DNA of 64,000 bases from a bacterium (GTDB lineage: Bacteria > Zixibacteria > MSB-5A5 > GN15 > FEB-12). Under the pieces are notes generated by a model. That model ran no database searches and was not told the origin of the DNA. It saw nothing but the letters and a program-made list of their open reading frames with translations. A program made the translations under genes and the position numbers. The stretch covers positions 868,001 to 932,000 of the forward strand of contig JADJGQ010000001.1 of the NCBI GenBank assembly GCA_016708025.1. The letters run 5' to 3'. Below are positions 26,564 to 36,406 of this stretch, one piece after another; within the stretch, counting starts at the first letter, position 1, and each line of letters starts with the position of its first letter.

Positions 26564-26589
26564 AAAGGCGCTCTCGGAAGAGCGCCTTT
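26564..26589. terminator. Bidirectional terminator between hutH and the LTA synthase-like gene
   Basis: Perfect 11-bp stem AAAGGCGCTCT/AGAGCGCCTTT with a CGGA loop. It serves the converging genes on both strands. Confidence 0.85.
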
Positions 26590-26590
26590 G

Positions 26591-28593
26591 TTATTTCTGC
26601 GGGGTTGAAAGTTGATCCGCCAACTGCAGGTAGATCTGCATCCTGCGTAGCAGTCGGGCGAATCCCTCGGGATCATCCTTTCGGATATCAACAGCATAGT
26701 TGATCAGACTGTGCAGGTCGCTGGTGCGATAAAACGACGGCGGCAATCCTACCCATGAAGTGAAATACCGGTCTCCTTCCACAAATCCGCACTTATTCAG
26801 AATATTCACGGATACAAACCCCGGTTCAGTTTCGGGCAGCCTGAGCAGGTCTCGACCCCAACTGGCATGGGTGTATTCTCCTCCGAGCAGCCCCATGACT
26901 GTCGGAATCACGTCAACCTGACCGCCGACAACTGAGATCCGCTGACCTTCTGTTCCTATCAGCGACGGTGCATAGATAAGACAAGGAACCCGGAACTGGA
27001 GCGGATGTGGAGTTGGAATAGCCGGAACCAATTTGTTGTGGTCGCTGAGAAATACGAAGATGGTAGAATCAAATATCGGAAGCGCGGCCATCGAATCGAT
27101 AAATCTCCCCAGCGCCCAATCGGCGTAGCGATGGGAATTCCGGACACGCGATTCTTCGGAATCGTCGAAGTAGATCTGCACCGAGGAATCCGGCAGATCA
27201 AATGGTTCGTGATTGGAAAGGGTCAGCAGTGTGACGTGAAAGGGGCGCGGCATCGTGTCCAGGACATGGACCATCCGGTCGAATACGACATGGTCAGGGA
27301 CTCCCCATTTGGCAAAGATGTTCTCTTTCCCGATATCAGTTTCCCCCATGAACCGCTGAACCCCCTGCGTCTTAAAGAACCCCTGCATATTATCGAAGAC
27401 CAGATCCCCGCCGTAGGCAAACATGGTGCTGTAACCACGTCGCTCCAAAATTTTCGGCAGTGAAACAAAGGGATGAGCCGCTTGATACCGGTCGAGGATC
27501 GAGCGACCGGGCAGGGAAGGAAAACTGCAGAGTGTGCCGGCCAGTCCGTAGTTGGTGCGAGAGCCGGTCGCATAAAACTGATCAAACAGTATGCCATCGG
27601 CCGCCAGGCTGTCGAAACGCGGAGTCAGCCCGAGATCAGACCCCAGCGCACCTGTGTACCGTCCGGTCCAACTCTCCATCAGGACAATGAACACATTCGG
27701 CTTGAATCCGAATCGCTCCGGAACGATTGTTTCTCTCAGCAGCGACGATTCCGGTTCCAGCCATCGTTCGTTCGGCATTGCCAGCATCGTCTGAACTGTG
27801 TCCAGAGCATCCTCTGTCGGAATGAAGGGGAAGCGAAACCGCTCCGGTGTATAGACCAGTCGCGGATCGTGCCCCTCTTCATTAAACGCCTTGGCGAACG
27901 TATAAACGCCATTGAGACCGAGTTGGTTGACGAATGGATTATCGCTGATGTAGGCAACGCCCCAGTCGATCGGCGATATGCCGGTGCGGCCACGGATACC
28001 CAGGAAAACCAATGCAAAGGCTACAACAAACCAGATGATCTGTCTGATCCAACCGCGCCTGTTCGGCAGTGATTCTGTCTTTCGGAGGATCAGACCGATC
28101 ACGATGTAGATCGCAACGGAGAGGATCATCCAGGCTGCAATTGATGGCCAGAAGAGTGGATCGGTGACGGTCACATGCCAGGTCGTTTTCCCACCTGTCG
28201 CTACGTACTGCAACGCCTGGAAATTGAGATGAGAATCGAAGTTTGAGTAGTAGCGAATGTCGGCAAGCAGAAGAAACAGAAAGAAGGAGAACGAAGTTGT
28301 CAGATACCAGTGGACGATTCTCCTGACCAGCTTCAGCCCTAAGTCAAGCCAGGGAGAGTGACCGCAGGAAGCAGCAATGCAAAGAGCACGATAACCGTAT
28401 CAAATCGGAATCCGATCAAGAACGCCTGCGCCAGTTCTTCGATGGCGGGATGATTGGAGCGGTCGTTAAAGATCAGCACCATCGCCACGCGATAGAGGAA
28501 AAAAAGCGCTATCCCGAACAGGTAAACCAGCGCCAGCATGGCGATCGAGCGGGGAGGGGAGAAAAGTGCGTCGCGAGGAGCCGTTACATTCAT
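26591..28593 (-). pseudogene. LTA synthase family membrane sulfatase-fold enzyme, one frameshift
   Basis: Membrane phospho- or sulfo-transferase-like enzyme. Joined across a shift near 28343 (one base missing after LLPAVTLPG, then LDLGLKLVRR in the next frame) it is about 667 aa. Five N-terminal membrane helices are followed by an extracytoplasmic alkaline-phosphatase fold: FIVLMESWTG (metal Glu), ATGSRTNYGLAGTL with the nucleophile Thr, and FLSDHNK in place of the usual SDHG. It resembles phosphoglycerol transferases that make LTA or decorate periplasmic glucans. In a diderm the latter is more likely (inference). ATG 28593 has no strong ribosome site. Confidence 0.82.
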
Positions 28594-28638
28594 AGCCGGA
28601 AATAACGGCTCCTCAGGCGAAATGCAAGTAGAAGAATT

Positions 28639-28962
28639 CTAACGTTCGTCTTCGAGAATGACCGCCGTGCCGTAAGCCAGCAACTCGGCGGTGCCGGCCA
28701 TGATCATGGAAGTTTGAAATCGGGCCATGATTATGCCGTTCGCGCCCAATGCTTCGGCATCAGCCACCATGCGATCAAGCGCCTGCTCGCGCGATTCGGC
28801 CAGCAACTTGGTGTAATTGCTCACCTCACCGCCTATCATATTTTTCAGGAAGGCGAGTATATCTTGACCTACGTGCCGCGCCCTGACAGTATTCCCCTTG
28901 GCCAGACCCAGAACTTTGACTACCCGTTTCCCCGGGATTTCATTCGTGGTTACCACTATCAC
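28639..28962 (-). CDS. YbjQ/DUF74 family protein
   Basis: 107-aa protein of the YbjQ (heavy-metal-binding-domain, UPF0145) family. It has the typical opening IVVTTNEIPGKRV, GLAKGNTVRARHVGQD, the middle GGEVSNYTKLLAESREQAL, and GANGIIMARFQTSMI near the end. The family forms pentameric rings; function unknown. GTG 28962 overlaps the TGA of the anti-sigma gene (GTGA), so translation is coupled and it belongs to the sigma operon. Confidence 0.88.
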   Translation of the reverse strand: MIVVTTNEIPGKRVVKVLGLAKGNTVRARHVGQDILAFLKNMIGGEVSNYTKLLAESREQALDRMVADAEALGANGIIMARFQTSMIMAGTAELLAYGTAVILEDER

Positions 28963-29402
28963 TTAATTACCTCCCGGTAGCGGTCGTTCTTATAAGCAAA
29001 GATCCGTTCGCGAATGACCGAGATGGTCAGCACGATCAGGCCGATCAACAGACCAGTCACGCCGATCTTGACGATCCACGAGATACGGGAGTCGGAGTAG
29101 AGAGTCCCCAGCATCTGAATTATCCCATAACTGGCCAGGAGGACCGCACTAACTGAGAAGAGGATCCAACCGATCCCTCGTTCCAGCTTATGGTAGAGGG
29201 ATGACCAGTAGGTCTCCCAGACGGCATCCGGAAGGTCTGCATAGCGCACGGAGTCGGTCACCTTTTTCAACTTTCTGAACTGCTCAAGCTCCGCCCGGAG
29301 CTCCGGGTTGCGCTGCAGCTCATTTTCGAATTCCCGGCGTTCACTCGGGTCGAGTTCATCATCGAGGTACCCCGCCAGGAGTTTGTTCCAGCGTTCATCC
29401 AT
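28959..29402 (-). CDS. Anti-sigma factor without zinc motif
   Basis: 147 aa. The N-terminal 60 residues (LAGYLDDELDPSERREFENE) resemble the anti-sigma domain but have no Cys, so they cannot bind zinc. Two membrane helices follow at about 80-98 and 111-130. It overlaps the sigma gene by 8 bases, the usual sign of a cognate pair. Unlike the anti-sigma at 16672 it cannot sense redox by zinc release. Confidence 0.78.
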   Translation of the reverse strand: MDERWNKLLAGYLDDELDPSERREFENELQRNPELRAELEQFRKLKKVTDSVRYADLPDAVWETYWSSLYHKLERGIGWILFSVSAVLLASYGIIQMLGTLYSDSRISWIVKIGVTGLLIGLIVLTISVIRERIFAYKNDRYREVIK

Positions 29403-29952
29403 CGGTCTGCCTCATCAGGTTTGCCAGTTTTTTTCTGGCATAGTAGAGGCGGGACATGACTGTTCCGCGGGGTATCCCAAGAGTTGAGGCGATCTCATCA
29501 TAGGACATCCCGCGAAAATGCTGCAGCGTGATGATCTCCCGATCATCAAAATCAAGTTGCATCAGCGCGGCGCGAAGTCTCTGGATCGTCTCCGCCTCGA
29601 TTAACTGGTCCTCCGGCGTCGCAGCATCAGAGATCAAAAAGTCGGTCTCCTCAAGCGGCAGTGACCGCTTGGCGGCGACCTGCCGACGTTTCAGCCAGGT
29701 CTTGCTCAGGTTAGCGATGATCGCATGGAACCAGGGAAGAAACGGCTGCTTTTGGTCGTACGTATCGGCGGAGCGATAAACCCGCAGAAAGGCTTCCTGC
29801 GAAATGTCGTACGCATCCTCCCGGTTGCCAACCATACCGAGCGCAGTTCGAAAAGCCATCTTTTTATGCTTTTCGACCAATGCGGCCAGCGCTTTCTTGT
29901 CACCAGATTTGATGCTCATAACCAAAGTTGTGTCGTTATCAACACGTTCCAT
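29395..29952 (-). CDS. ECF RNA polymerase sigma factor
   Basis: 185 aa. Region 2 is ALVEKHKKMAFRTALGMVGN with DAYDISQEAFLRVYRS. The linker contains FLPWFHAIIANLSKTWLKRR. Region 4 is LDFDDREIITLQHFRGMSY with EIASTLGIPRGTVMSRLYYA. It is translated ahead of and overlapping the 29395 anti-sigma gene, then a YbjQ gene. This is the second ECF pair in the window and differs clearly in sequence from the one at 17259. Confidence 0.9.
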   Translation of the reverse strand: MERVDNDTTLVMSIKSGDKKALAALVEKHKKMAFRTALGMVGNREDAYDISQEAFLRVYRSADTYDQKQPFLPWFHAIIANLSKTWLKRRQVAAKRSLPLEETDFLISDAATPEDQLIEAETIQRLRAALMQLDFDDREIITLQHFRGMSYDEIASTLGIPRGTVMSRLYYARKKLANLMRQTDG

Positions 29953-30084
29953 GCTGTTTACCTCGAATACTCGCAGTTAACGATGTTATTCAATCGATGC
30001 TACGAGTTTTTCGAATTAAGAGTTCATTAAATCGGTTGAAAATCGGAACACAAGAACAACCATATGTAATCTAAGGGGATAGCC

Positions 30085-31059
30085 ATGAAACTGCAAGCTC
30101 TCCTGATAGTCGCCCTTACGGTGGTAGTCGTTGAGCCGGCTGTGGCAAGAGATAATCCGCTCGTCTCCACCTACTCAATTGTCGCCTGGGATTCCGCCAC
30201 CGGCGAGTTTGGCGCCGCCGTCCAATCACACTATTTCAGGGTTGCCGATGTTATCTGGGCTGAACCCGGTGTTGGAGTGGTGGCCACGCAGTCATTCGTC
30301 GATTTCTCCTACGGCCCACTCGGGCTGGCACTGATGCGGAATGGGAAACCTGCCACCAAGGCGCTGGAGGGTCTTCTGGCGTCGGATTCCACCAATCAAT
30401 CTCGCCAGGTCGCGATGATCGACCGGTTCGGACGAGTTGCGACTTACACCGGCCCTAAATGTATAGACGCTGCTGGCCATCATGTGGGCAAGGGTTACTC
30501 CTGTCAGGCGAATCTAATGCTCAAGGCGACTGTCTGGGATGCGATGGCACGCGCATTTGAAGAGACCAGCGGCTCATTGGCTGACCGGATGATGGCGGCG
30601 CTGGAGGCCGCCCAACGCGAGGGAGGGGATATTCGAGGAATGCAGTCGGCGGCGATTTTGGTAGTCAGCGGCAAACCGACCGGACAGATCTGGCGTGACC
30701 GGCTGATCGATCTTCGTGTTGATGACAGCCCCGAACCGCTGAAGGAGCTTCGACGACTGCTCGATCTCAACCGTGCCTATCGACGGGTCGACCGGGGGGA
30801 TGAACTGGTGACAGAGGGGAAGATCGATGAAGCCGAGGTCGAGTATGCCGAGGCGGCTAAACTCGCTCCGGGGAATAACGAAATACTCTATTGGGAAGCG
30901 GTGACCCTGGTTGAGAACGGACGTATCGAGAAGGCGCTCCCAATCTTCAAACTGGTCTTTAAGGCGGACAGCGCCTGGCGCGAGTTGATCCCGCGACTGG
31001 TGAAGCCAGGATTGCTCAAGGACGACCCGACGACCATTGAGTTGATTCTGAAGCAGTAG
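30085..31059 (+). CDS. Secreted DUF1028 protein with C-terminal TPR-like part
   Basis: 324 aa. Signal peptide (about 1-22, ending VAR) and a DUF1028 domain at about 28-225 with TYSIVAWDSATGEFGAAVQSH, GVGVVATQSFVDFSYG, GRVATYTGPKC and GDIRGMQSAAI. DUF1028 has the Ntn-hydrolase fold; substrates are unknown. Residues 245-310 are helical repeats (EAEVEYAEAAKLAPGN). ATG 30085 follows AAGGGG. It stands alone, divergent from the sigma operon. Confidence 0.85.
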   Translation: MKLQALLIVALTVVVVEPAVARDNPLVSTYSIVAWDSATGEFGAAVQSHYFRVADVIWAEPGVGVVATQSFVDFSYGPLGLALMRNGKPATKALEGLLASDSTNQSRQVAMIDRFGRVATYTGPKCIDAAGHHVGKGYSCQANLMLKATVWDAMARAFEETSGSLADRMMAALEAAQREGGDIRGMQSAAILVVSGKPTGQIWRDRLIDLRVDDSPEPLKELRRLLDLNRAYRRVDRGDELVTEGKIDEAEVEYAEAAKLAPGNNEILYWEAVTLVENGRIEKALPIFKLVFKADSAWRELIPRLVKPGLLKDDPTTIELILKQ

Positions 31060-31071
31060 CCAGACAAAAAC

Positions 31072-31104
31072 AAGCGCGCCGTGGTTCTAACCAAAGGCGC
31101 GCTT
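31072..31104 (-). terminator. Terminator of the M28 peptidase gene
   Basis: Stem AAGCGCGCC/GGCGCGCTT. On the minus strand it is followed by GTTTTTG. It may also stop the converging DUF1028 transcript. Confidence 0.7.
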
Positions 31105-31128
31105 ACTGATCTGGTAGCGACTGATCGG

Positions 31129-32835
31129 CTACTTGAAGACGATCGGCAGACTGAGCGTGTCTGTTCCACGTTCAACTATCACCGTCGTGCTGTCCCCTTT
31201 GCTGAATTTCCCCAGCGCATTCATATAGGCGGACATATCATCGATCGTCAAATGCCCAAGCTTGATGATCACATCCCCTTTGAGTATACCGGCTCGTTCG
31301 GCGGGGCGGTCAGGGGAGACACCATCGACTTTCACCCCCTTTACCTGGGCGATGTAGTCAGGCATGATCCCTAGCGTCACCTTAAAAGCCGCCCGCTGTT
31401 TCCCTTCATCCGGATCCTTGGTTTTCTGGAAAGTCAGAGGCGCGTTGAGTGAGTCGAAATGCCAGGCGATGTCCGAAACGAATGAGACTACCTTGAATAT
31501 CCCTTCATAGTCAATTTTATCCGGCGTGTCGCTCGGTTTATGATAATCGACATGCGCGCCGGTAAAGAAATGCAGGACCGGGATACTGTTGTTGTAGAAT
31601 GCCGTGTGATCGGAAGGCCCTGTTCCCGGTTCGCGGAAGGCCATCTTGAGACCCTCACGAGTCATCTCTCTAAAGTAGGCGGCAAATTCAACGCTTGTAC
31701 CAGTCCCAAAAACAGCCAAACCGGATTCCTGGTCTTTCAATCGCCCGATCATATCCATATTGAGCATCATGCGCGTTTTGGTCAGCTCGACTGTCGCGTT
31801 TTGTGCGTAATACGATGAACCAAGAATCCCGGCTTCTTCACCAGAGTACGCGGAGAAAAGCATGGAGTGATGTAACTGATCCTGACGCGACGCAAAGTAT
31901 TTGGCAAGCTCCAGAAGTCCAGCGGTACCCGATGCGTTGTCATCAGCGCCGTAGTGAATCTTTTTCTCTTTCTCGGTATAGCGCGAGGCGGAATTCCCCC
32001 AACCCAGATGGTCGTAATGCGCACCGATCACGACTGTGGTATCGCTTTTGGCTGGTAAGTAACCCAGGACATTGTAGCCGGTATCTTTGACCGGGATCAG
32101 CTCAACTTCACCGCTGAGGGCGACAAGGAGCGGGTTGTTCAGTGGCTCTTCCATCTTCTCCATAGCTTTGTGCCGAAGTAGGACGATCGGGATATCTTTT
32201 GGAGTCACATGAGTGAGGCCCATGGAGCGAAGGGAATCATCTTCGCCCTCCGGCGTGATGAACACGATCGCGGCCGCCTTGCGATTGATGGCTGTCTGGA
32301 TCTTGTCGTACAGACTGCTGTACTTGCTGAAATCGACGTGCGGGTTTATAGAGTCGGGTGGAGCGAAGCGTTTGATGACGACCGCTTTTCCTTCGACATT
32401 CAGCCCAGCGTAATCATTGTAGGAACTGTCTTCAGTGACAATTCCGTATCCAACAGGAACGGGTTCGCCAAAAGCGAATGTCATATTAGCGGACTGTGGG
32501 AGCGGGACCCACTCCTCGTTAATGGTCAGGCGGGCTTTGTTGAGGCTCAGTCTGTTTTTTGGTCCTTGGCTGATCTCTTTGACGAACTCAAATGGCTGGA
32601 GGTATCCATCGGTCCCCTTTGGTTCCAGTCCCGCCGCCTTGAACTGGGCGGCGATGTACTGTGCCGCTTTCCACTCACCCGGCTCGCCGACTTCGCGTCC
32701 TTCCAGAGAATCGGATGCCAGCACTTCTATATGCGCCTGAATCGAGGTGGGGGTGATGTCGTATGGTGTGGGGGCAGCCACCAGCGAGACGGAGGCTAAA
32801 ACTGCCAACAGCAACAGAATGCGCGAGCCGTTCAT
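31129..32835 (-). CDS. Secreted M28 family zinc aminopeptidase with PDZ domain
   Basis: 568 aa with a signal peptide (about 1-20), a PA-like insert (about 100-250) and the M28 catalytic domain. Zinc ligands and catalytic residues appear in GAHYDHLGWG, GADDNASGTAG, AYSGEEAGILGS, MLNMDMIGRL and VDYHKPSDTPDKI. A PDZ domain at about 480-560 (LGIMPDYIAQ, GVKVDGVSPDRPAERAGILKGDVI) may bind substrate tails. It should trim peptides in the periplasm or outside the cell. Monocistronic. Confidence 0.92.
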   Translation of the reverse strand: MNGSRILLLLAVLASVSLVAAPTPYDITPTSIQAHIEVLASDSLEGREVGEPGEWKAAQYIAAQFKAAGLEPKGTDGYLQPFEFVKEISQGPKNRLSLNKARLTINEEWVPLPQSANMTFAFGEPVPVGYGIVTEDSSYNDYAGLNVEGKAVVIKRFAPPDSINPHVDFSKYSSLYDKIQTAINRKAAAIVFITPEGEDDSLRSMGLTHVTPKDIPIVLLRHKAMEKMEEPLNNPLLVALSGEVELIPVKDTGYNVLGYLPAKSDTTVVIGAHYDHLGWGNSASRYTEKEKKIHYGADDNASGTAGLLELAKYFASRQDQLHHSMLFSAYSGEEAGILGSSYYAQNATVELTKTRMMLNMDMIGRLKDQESGLAVFGTGTSVEFAAYFREMTREGLKMAFREPGTGPSDHTAFYNNSIPVLHFFTGAHVDYHKPSDTPDKIDYEGIFKVVSFVSDIAWHFDSLNAPLTFQKTKDPDEGKQRAAFKVTLGIMPDYIAQVKGVKVDGVSPDRPAERAGILKGDVIIKLGHLTIDDMSAYMNALGKFSKGDSTTVIVERGTDTLSLPIVFK

Positions 32836-32997
32836 GAACCAACCTTTCCTTGTTTGGCCGAAATTCGTGGTCTGAATATAGGTCTGCGAGGCCTGGTTGT
32901 CAGCCGCTTTTTGAACGGATAAGGTCCAAATTAGATTGCTTTCGGATGTCCCATTCCTATATTGCGGGCCAAGTTAAGAGAAAGGGAATTTAGCAGT

Positions 32998-33702
32998 ATG
33001 TCAGATAGATTTTGTCCGCAGTGTGGCGCCAAATCGACGGGAGACGCGAAATTCTGTTCCGAATGTGGGACCCCGGTCTCTGCCTCGGCCAACAAGTCTG
33101 CCAAGCCCGGCGGCAAATCAACCGCCCCCAAGAGTGGCATGCGCGACCTGATCATTGTGGTCGGCGTCCTTGCGATCGTTGCCGTCGGCTATTTCCTGAT
33201 CGTTGATCGCCCGGAACCGCCATCACCACAACCTCAGCAACAAGCGGCTCAACAGCCAATGCAGAATATTGATCCGCACGCCGAAGAAAACCTCTCCATG
33301 GCGATGCTGGATTCCCTGCCGAAAGACTACAATTCGCTTATTCAGACCGCTTATCACTATCATGACATGGGGAGCCAAACCCGCAATACCCAGAATTTCG
33401 CCATCGCGGCGGAGATCTATCGACGGGCACTGGCAATCGACTCATCCGATCCAAATGTCCGGGTCGACTACGGCGCGGTGTTGCACGGTATGGGACTCCC
33501 GCAGCGCTCTCTTGAAGAGTTTGGGAAAGTGCTCAAGACGTTGCCCCGTCATGGTGTCGCCAATTTCAACATGGGAATCGTGCATCACGATGTCGGCAAC
33601 AGCGACTCGGCCAAGATCTATTTTAACCGCTACCTTGAATATGAGCCTAACGGTCCGGCATCCCAGGCGGCCCGCGATTTCCTGAAAGAGCTTGGCGGCT
33701 GA
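32998..33702 (+). CDS. Zinc-ribbon membrane protein with TPR repeats
   Basis: 234 aa. N-terminal double-CxxC zinc ribbon (FCPQCGAKSTGDAKFCSECGTP, about 5-26), a Lys/Ser/Pro linker, one membrane helix (about 49-67, LIIVVGVLAIVAVGYFLIV), a Gln-rich stretch, and TPR helices at about 110-230 (AAEIYRRALAIDSSDPNVR, SLEEFGKVLKTLPRHGV). Probably a membrane scaffold. The longer protein at 59852 shares the ribbon-membrane-TPR plan. ATG 32998 is preferred; an upstream in-frame start has no support. Confidence 0.8.
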   Translation: MSDRFCPQCGAKSTGDAKFCSECGTPVSASANKSAKPGGKSTAPKSGMRDLIIVVGVLAIVAVGYFLIVDRPEPPSPQPQQQAAQQPMQNIDPHAEENLSMAMLDSLPKDYNSLIQTAYHYHDMGSQTRNTQNFAIAAEIYRRALAIDSSDPNVRVDYGAVLHGMGLPQRSLEEFGKVLKTLPRHGVANFNMGIVHHDVGNSDSAKIYFNRYLEYEPNGPASQAARDFLKELGG

Positions 33703-33766
33703 TAAGGTTCTCATCTCCGCTCGTTTTTGATTTGTATACCGAGAGTATCTTTGCTTACTTTTCGGT

Positions 33767-34477
33767 ATGTCCTCCCGTCTTGTAGATCATCCATTGGTCG
33801 GGCCGTTGCTCGAGTTTGCATTTCCGACACTTTGTCTCGGGTGCGGGGAACAGACCGATTCCACCATCCAGGTTTGCGACCGATGTTTTTCCGGGATCGA
33901 CCGCTACACCGAACCATTCTGTCTGACCTGCAAACGCCAGTTGTTTGACCGTCCAGACTGCCCGGACTGTAAGAGCGATTCCTGGCTGCTTTTCCCGTAC
34001 GGCAACTACGTTGATCCGCTGAAAGAGATCGTCATCAGCTTTAAGTTCCGCTCCTTGACCGGTGCCGCTGATTTTGCGGTTGAAGGGATCTGCGAACAGT
34101 TCTCCGAACGGATATTCTCGCTCGAGCCGACCTGGCTGGTCCCGATACCTCTGTATCCGATGCGTCAGTTGATCCGCGGCTATAATCAGGCGGAGATCCT
34201 GGCCGACAAGCTGGGGGAGAGACTCAATCTTCCAGTTGCATCCGATTTCCTCGTGCGGAAGAAACGTCGTCGCGAGCAGGCCAGACTTTCTGAACACGAA
34301 CGGCCGGCCAATGTCCATGGCGTATTTGAGGCGATGGCTGATGCTGATCCCGGCGAACGGGTGATTTTGGTCGATGACGTCGTGACTTCCGGAGCCACGG
34401 TTGCCGAAGCGCGCCGGATCCTGATCGAGGCCGGCTTTGACGTCCCCGGCTGTATCTCTTTAGCGCACGGACTCTGA
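33767..34477 (+). CDS. ComF family phosphoribosyltransferase-like protein
   Basis: 236 aa. N-terminal zinc-finger part with CxxC pairs (CLGCGEQ, VCDRC, FCLTCK, CPDCK), then a type I PRTase fold with the PRPP loop VILVDDVVTSGAT near residue 205 and RGYNQAEILADKL. ComF proteins take part in uptake of transforming DNA and recombination, though exact chemistry is unknown. xerD follows 4 bases after the stop. Confidence 0.9.
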   Translation: MSSRLVDHPLVGPLLEFAFPTLCLGCGEQTDSTIQVCDRCFSGIDRYTEPFCLTCKRQLFDRPDCPDCKSDSWLLFPYGNYVDPLKEIVISFKFRSLTGAADFAVEGICEQFSERIFSLEPTWLVPIPLYPMRQLIRGYNQAEILADKLGERLNLPVASDFLVRKKRRREQARLSEHERPANVHGVFEAMADADPGERVILVDDVVTSGATVAEARRILIEAGFDVPGCISLAHGL

Positions 34478-34481
34478 GCGT

Positions 34482-35393
34482 ATGTTTGAGATCGCCGTCA
34501 ATGATTTCCTGCAACATCTTCGTCTTGAACGGGGAGTCTCGGCCAATACTCTGATGGCCTACCGGAGGGATCTTCTCGGATTCCGCAAAGAGACCAACGC
34601 GACTGACCCGAGAGCGATCTCTGCTTCGATCATCACCGGATATTTCGGCAAGCTGAATGCCAAGGGGTCACGTCCGGCTACTCTGGCTCGGAAGATCTCA
34701 AGCCTAAAGCAATTCTTCGAATATCTCAAGGAGAGGAATATGGTGGCGGAGAACCCCGCCCAGGTATACAGCGCGCCAAAGATCGCGCGCTATCATCCCG
34801 ATTATCTTTCCCCTCGTGAGATAGAGTCGATAATCAACGCGATCGATATTTCGACAGAGTCCGGAAAGCGCGACCGCGTCATTATCGAAATGTTGTATGG
34901 GAGCGGGCTACGACTATCAGAGCTCCAAAACCTGAAGATCGAGGATGTTGAGTTTGAGGCCGGTTTTGTTCGGGTGATGGGGAAGGGGAATAAGCAACGG
35001 CTGGTGCCGTTGGGGGAATACGCCAGGGTCGCCCTTTTGTCCTATCTTGAGGCTTCCGAAACCGGCAAGGCGGTAAGTCGCCCCCGGGTAATCGTTCTAA
35101 GTAAGTTAGGGAAGCCATGTTCCCGGGTCGGGCTCTGGAAGATCATCAAGCAGATGGTCCGGAAGGCCGGACTTGGCAAGCAGGTTACCCCCCATACTTT
35201 TCGCCATTCCTTTGCGACACATCTGATTGAGGGAGGGGCAGATCTGCGAGTAGTACAAGAAATGCTCGGACATGCCGATATATCTACGACAGAGATATAT
35301 ACCAGGCTGGACCGTGACTACATTATCGCCGAACATAGAAAATATCACCCTCGAGAACTGGCTGGTCCCCGAAATTCGGGAGCCAAAAAGTAA
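34482..35393 (+). CDS. xerD: Tyrosine recombinase XerC/XerD type
   Basis: 303-aa site-specific recombinase of the dimer-resolution type. N-terminal SAM-like core-binding domain at about 1-90, catalytic domain 110-290. Catalytic residues are all visible: Arg144 (GSGLRLSEL), Lys168 (GKGNKQR), His238 and Arg241 (HTFRHSFATH), His264 (LGHADI) and Tyr273 (TEIYTRL). The length is typical of Xer, and the housekeeping neighbours argue against a mobile-element integrase. XerC and XerD cannot be separated safely by eye. Start ATG 34482. Confidence 0.88.
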   Translation: MFEIAVNDFLQHLRLERGVSANTLMAYRRDLLGFRKETNATDPRAISASIITGYFGKLNAKGSRPATLARKISSLKQFFEYLKERNMVAENPAQVYSAPKIARYHPDYLSPREIESIINAIDISTESGKRDRVIIEMLYGSGLRLSELQNLKIEDVEFEAGFVRVMGKGNKQRLVPLGEYARVALLSYLEASETGKAVSRPRVIVLSKLGKPCSRVGLWKIIKQMVRKAGLGKQVTPHTFRHSFATHLIEGGADLRVVQEMLGHADISTTEIYTRLDRDYIIAEHRKYHPRELAGPRNSGAKK

Positions 35394-36324
35394 GCCGGTC
35401 TATCATTTCGCTGTCCGGCAGACCGGACTCAGCCTCGACTTCCATCTCCAGCAATTTTTTCGCGGTAGTCAGGTCTCGTTCCATTATTTCAGCCATTTTG
35501 AAACACTGACTGAGATCTCGCGCCATTTCCCGCTTTCGGCTATCATGATCGGCGGCAAGGGAGATTTCTACGAAGAGGTCCAGCTCGTTCACTCCATCAA
35601 ACAGAACGTCTTCCTTTCGATCGTGCCGGTGATCCTGTTTCATCCCGATCCCGAGGTCAACTCCGTGGTGGCAGCTTTTGAAAACGGAGCCGAAGAATTC
35701 ATTCATGGCGAGTGGATCGACCGGCTGGTCGAGGTTCGCATCCGCCGAGTGATCGAGCGCAGCCGTCGAGATATCGCGGTGAATCCGTCGACCCAGTTGC
35801 CGGGGACAGCAATCATTGAGCGCGAGATTCGGCACCATCTGGATATGCGGACCACCTTCGCGCTTTGTTATGCCGACCTGGATAATTTCAAAGCCTACAA
35901 TGACTATTACGGATATCACAACGGCGACAAAGTGGTGAAGCTGACAGCCAGGATCCTTCGCGATGTCATCTTCGATATCTGCCGCGAGGGATTTGTCGGG
36001 CATATCGCCGGCGATGATTTCGTCTTTATCATTCCCAATGACCTGGTCGACACCGCCTGCCAATGGATCATAAAGACGTTTGATTCAGTCATCCCGTACC
36101 GCTATGAGTTGGTTGACCGGGAGCGCGGATTCATCACTACCCTGAATCGGAAAGGGCAGACGGAGGACTATCCATTGCTGACCATTTCGATCGCAGTGAT
36201 TATCAATACTCAGGGGCAATTCCACCACTTGGGTGAGCTATCCAAGATGCTTGCTGACCTGAAAAAGGCGACGAAACAGCTCTCCGGCTCCAATTACTTG
36301 GTCGAACGCAGACAGAAGTACTAA
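35314..36324 (+). CDS. Receiver-like protein with degenerate GGDEF domain
   Basis: About 336 aa. The N-terminal half resembles a receiver fold (AVRQTGLSLDFHLQQFF, LSAIMIGGKGD, VPVILFHPDPEVN). The C-terminal half is a GGDEF domain (LCYADLDNFKAYNDYYGYHNGD, matching the DIDxFKxxND motif), but the signature reads AGDDF instead of GGDEF. Activity is uncertain; an AGDEF form can be active in some enzymes. No RxxD inhibitory site precedes it. GTG 35314 is chosen, overlapping xerD by 80 bases; ATG 35272 would overlap more. Confidence 0.72.
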   Translation: MTTLSPNIENITLENWLVPEIREPKSKPVYHFAVRQTGLSLDFHLQQFFRGSQVSFHYFSHFETLTEISRHFPLSAIMIGGKGDFYEEVQLVHSIKQNVFLSIVPVILFHPDPEVNSVVAAFENGAEEFIHGEWIDRLVEVRIRRVIERSRRDIAVNPSTQLPGTAIIEREIRHHLDMRTTFALCYADLDNFKAYNDYYGYHNGDKVVKLTARILRDVIFDICREGFVGHIAGDDFVFIIPNDLVDTACQWIIKTFDSVIPYRYELVDRERGFITTLNRKGQTEDYPLLTISIAVIINTQGQFHHLGELSKMLADLKKATKQLSGSNYLVERRQKY

Positions 36325-36346
36325 TACCCTCCGGTATTTCCTTTTT
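36323..36346 (+). terminator. Terminator of the xerD/GGDEF run
   Basis: Short stem AATACC/GGTATT with a CTCC loop and a T-rich tail, right at the GGDEF stop codon. Confidence 0.65.
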
Positions 36347-36348
36347 CA

Positions 36349-36377
36349 TTGACAAGAAGGGCGATTTTGTTGATATT
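36349..36377 (+). promoter_or_regulatory. Promoter of the C1 peptidase gene
   Basis: TTGACA (36349-36354), 17-nt spacer, GATATT (36372-36377), 30 bases before the start codon. Confidence 0.6.
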
Positions 36378-36406
36378 GAGTTAACAATTTCGCACTACTC
36401 GGGGAA

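Noticed and set aside
34482..35393. Phage or island integrase
   Set aside because: 303-aa XerC/D-type length, housekeeping neighbours (comF) and no adjacent attachment repeats or cargo.
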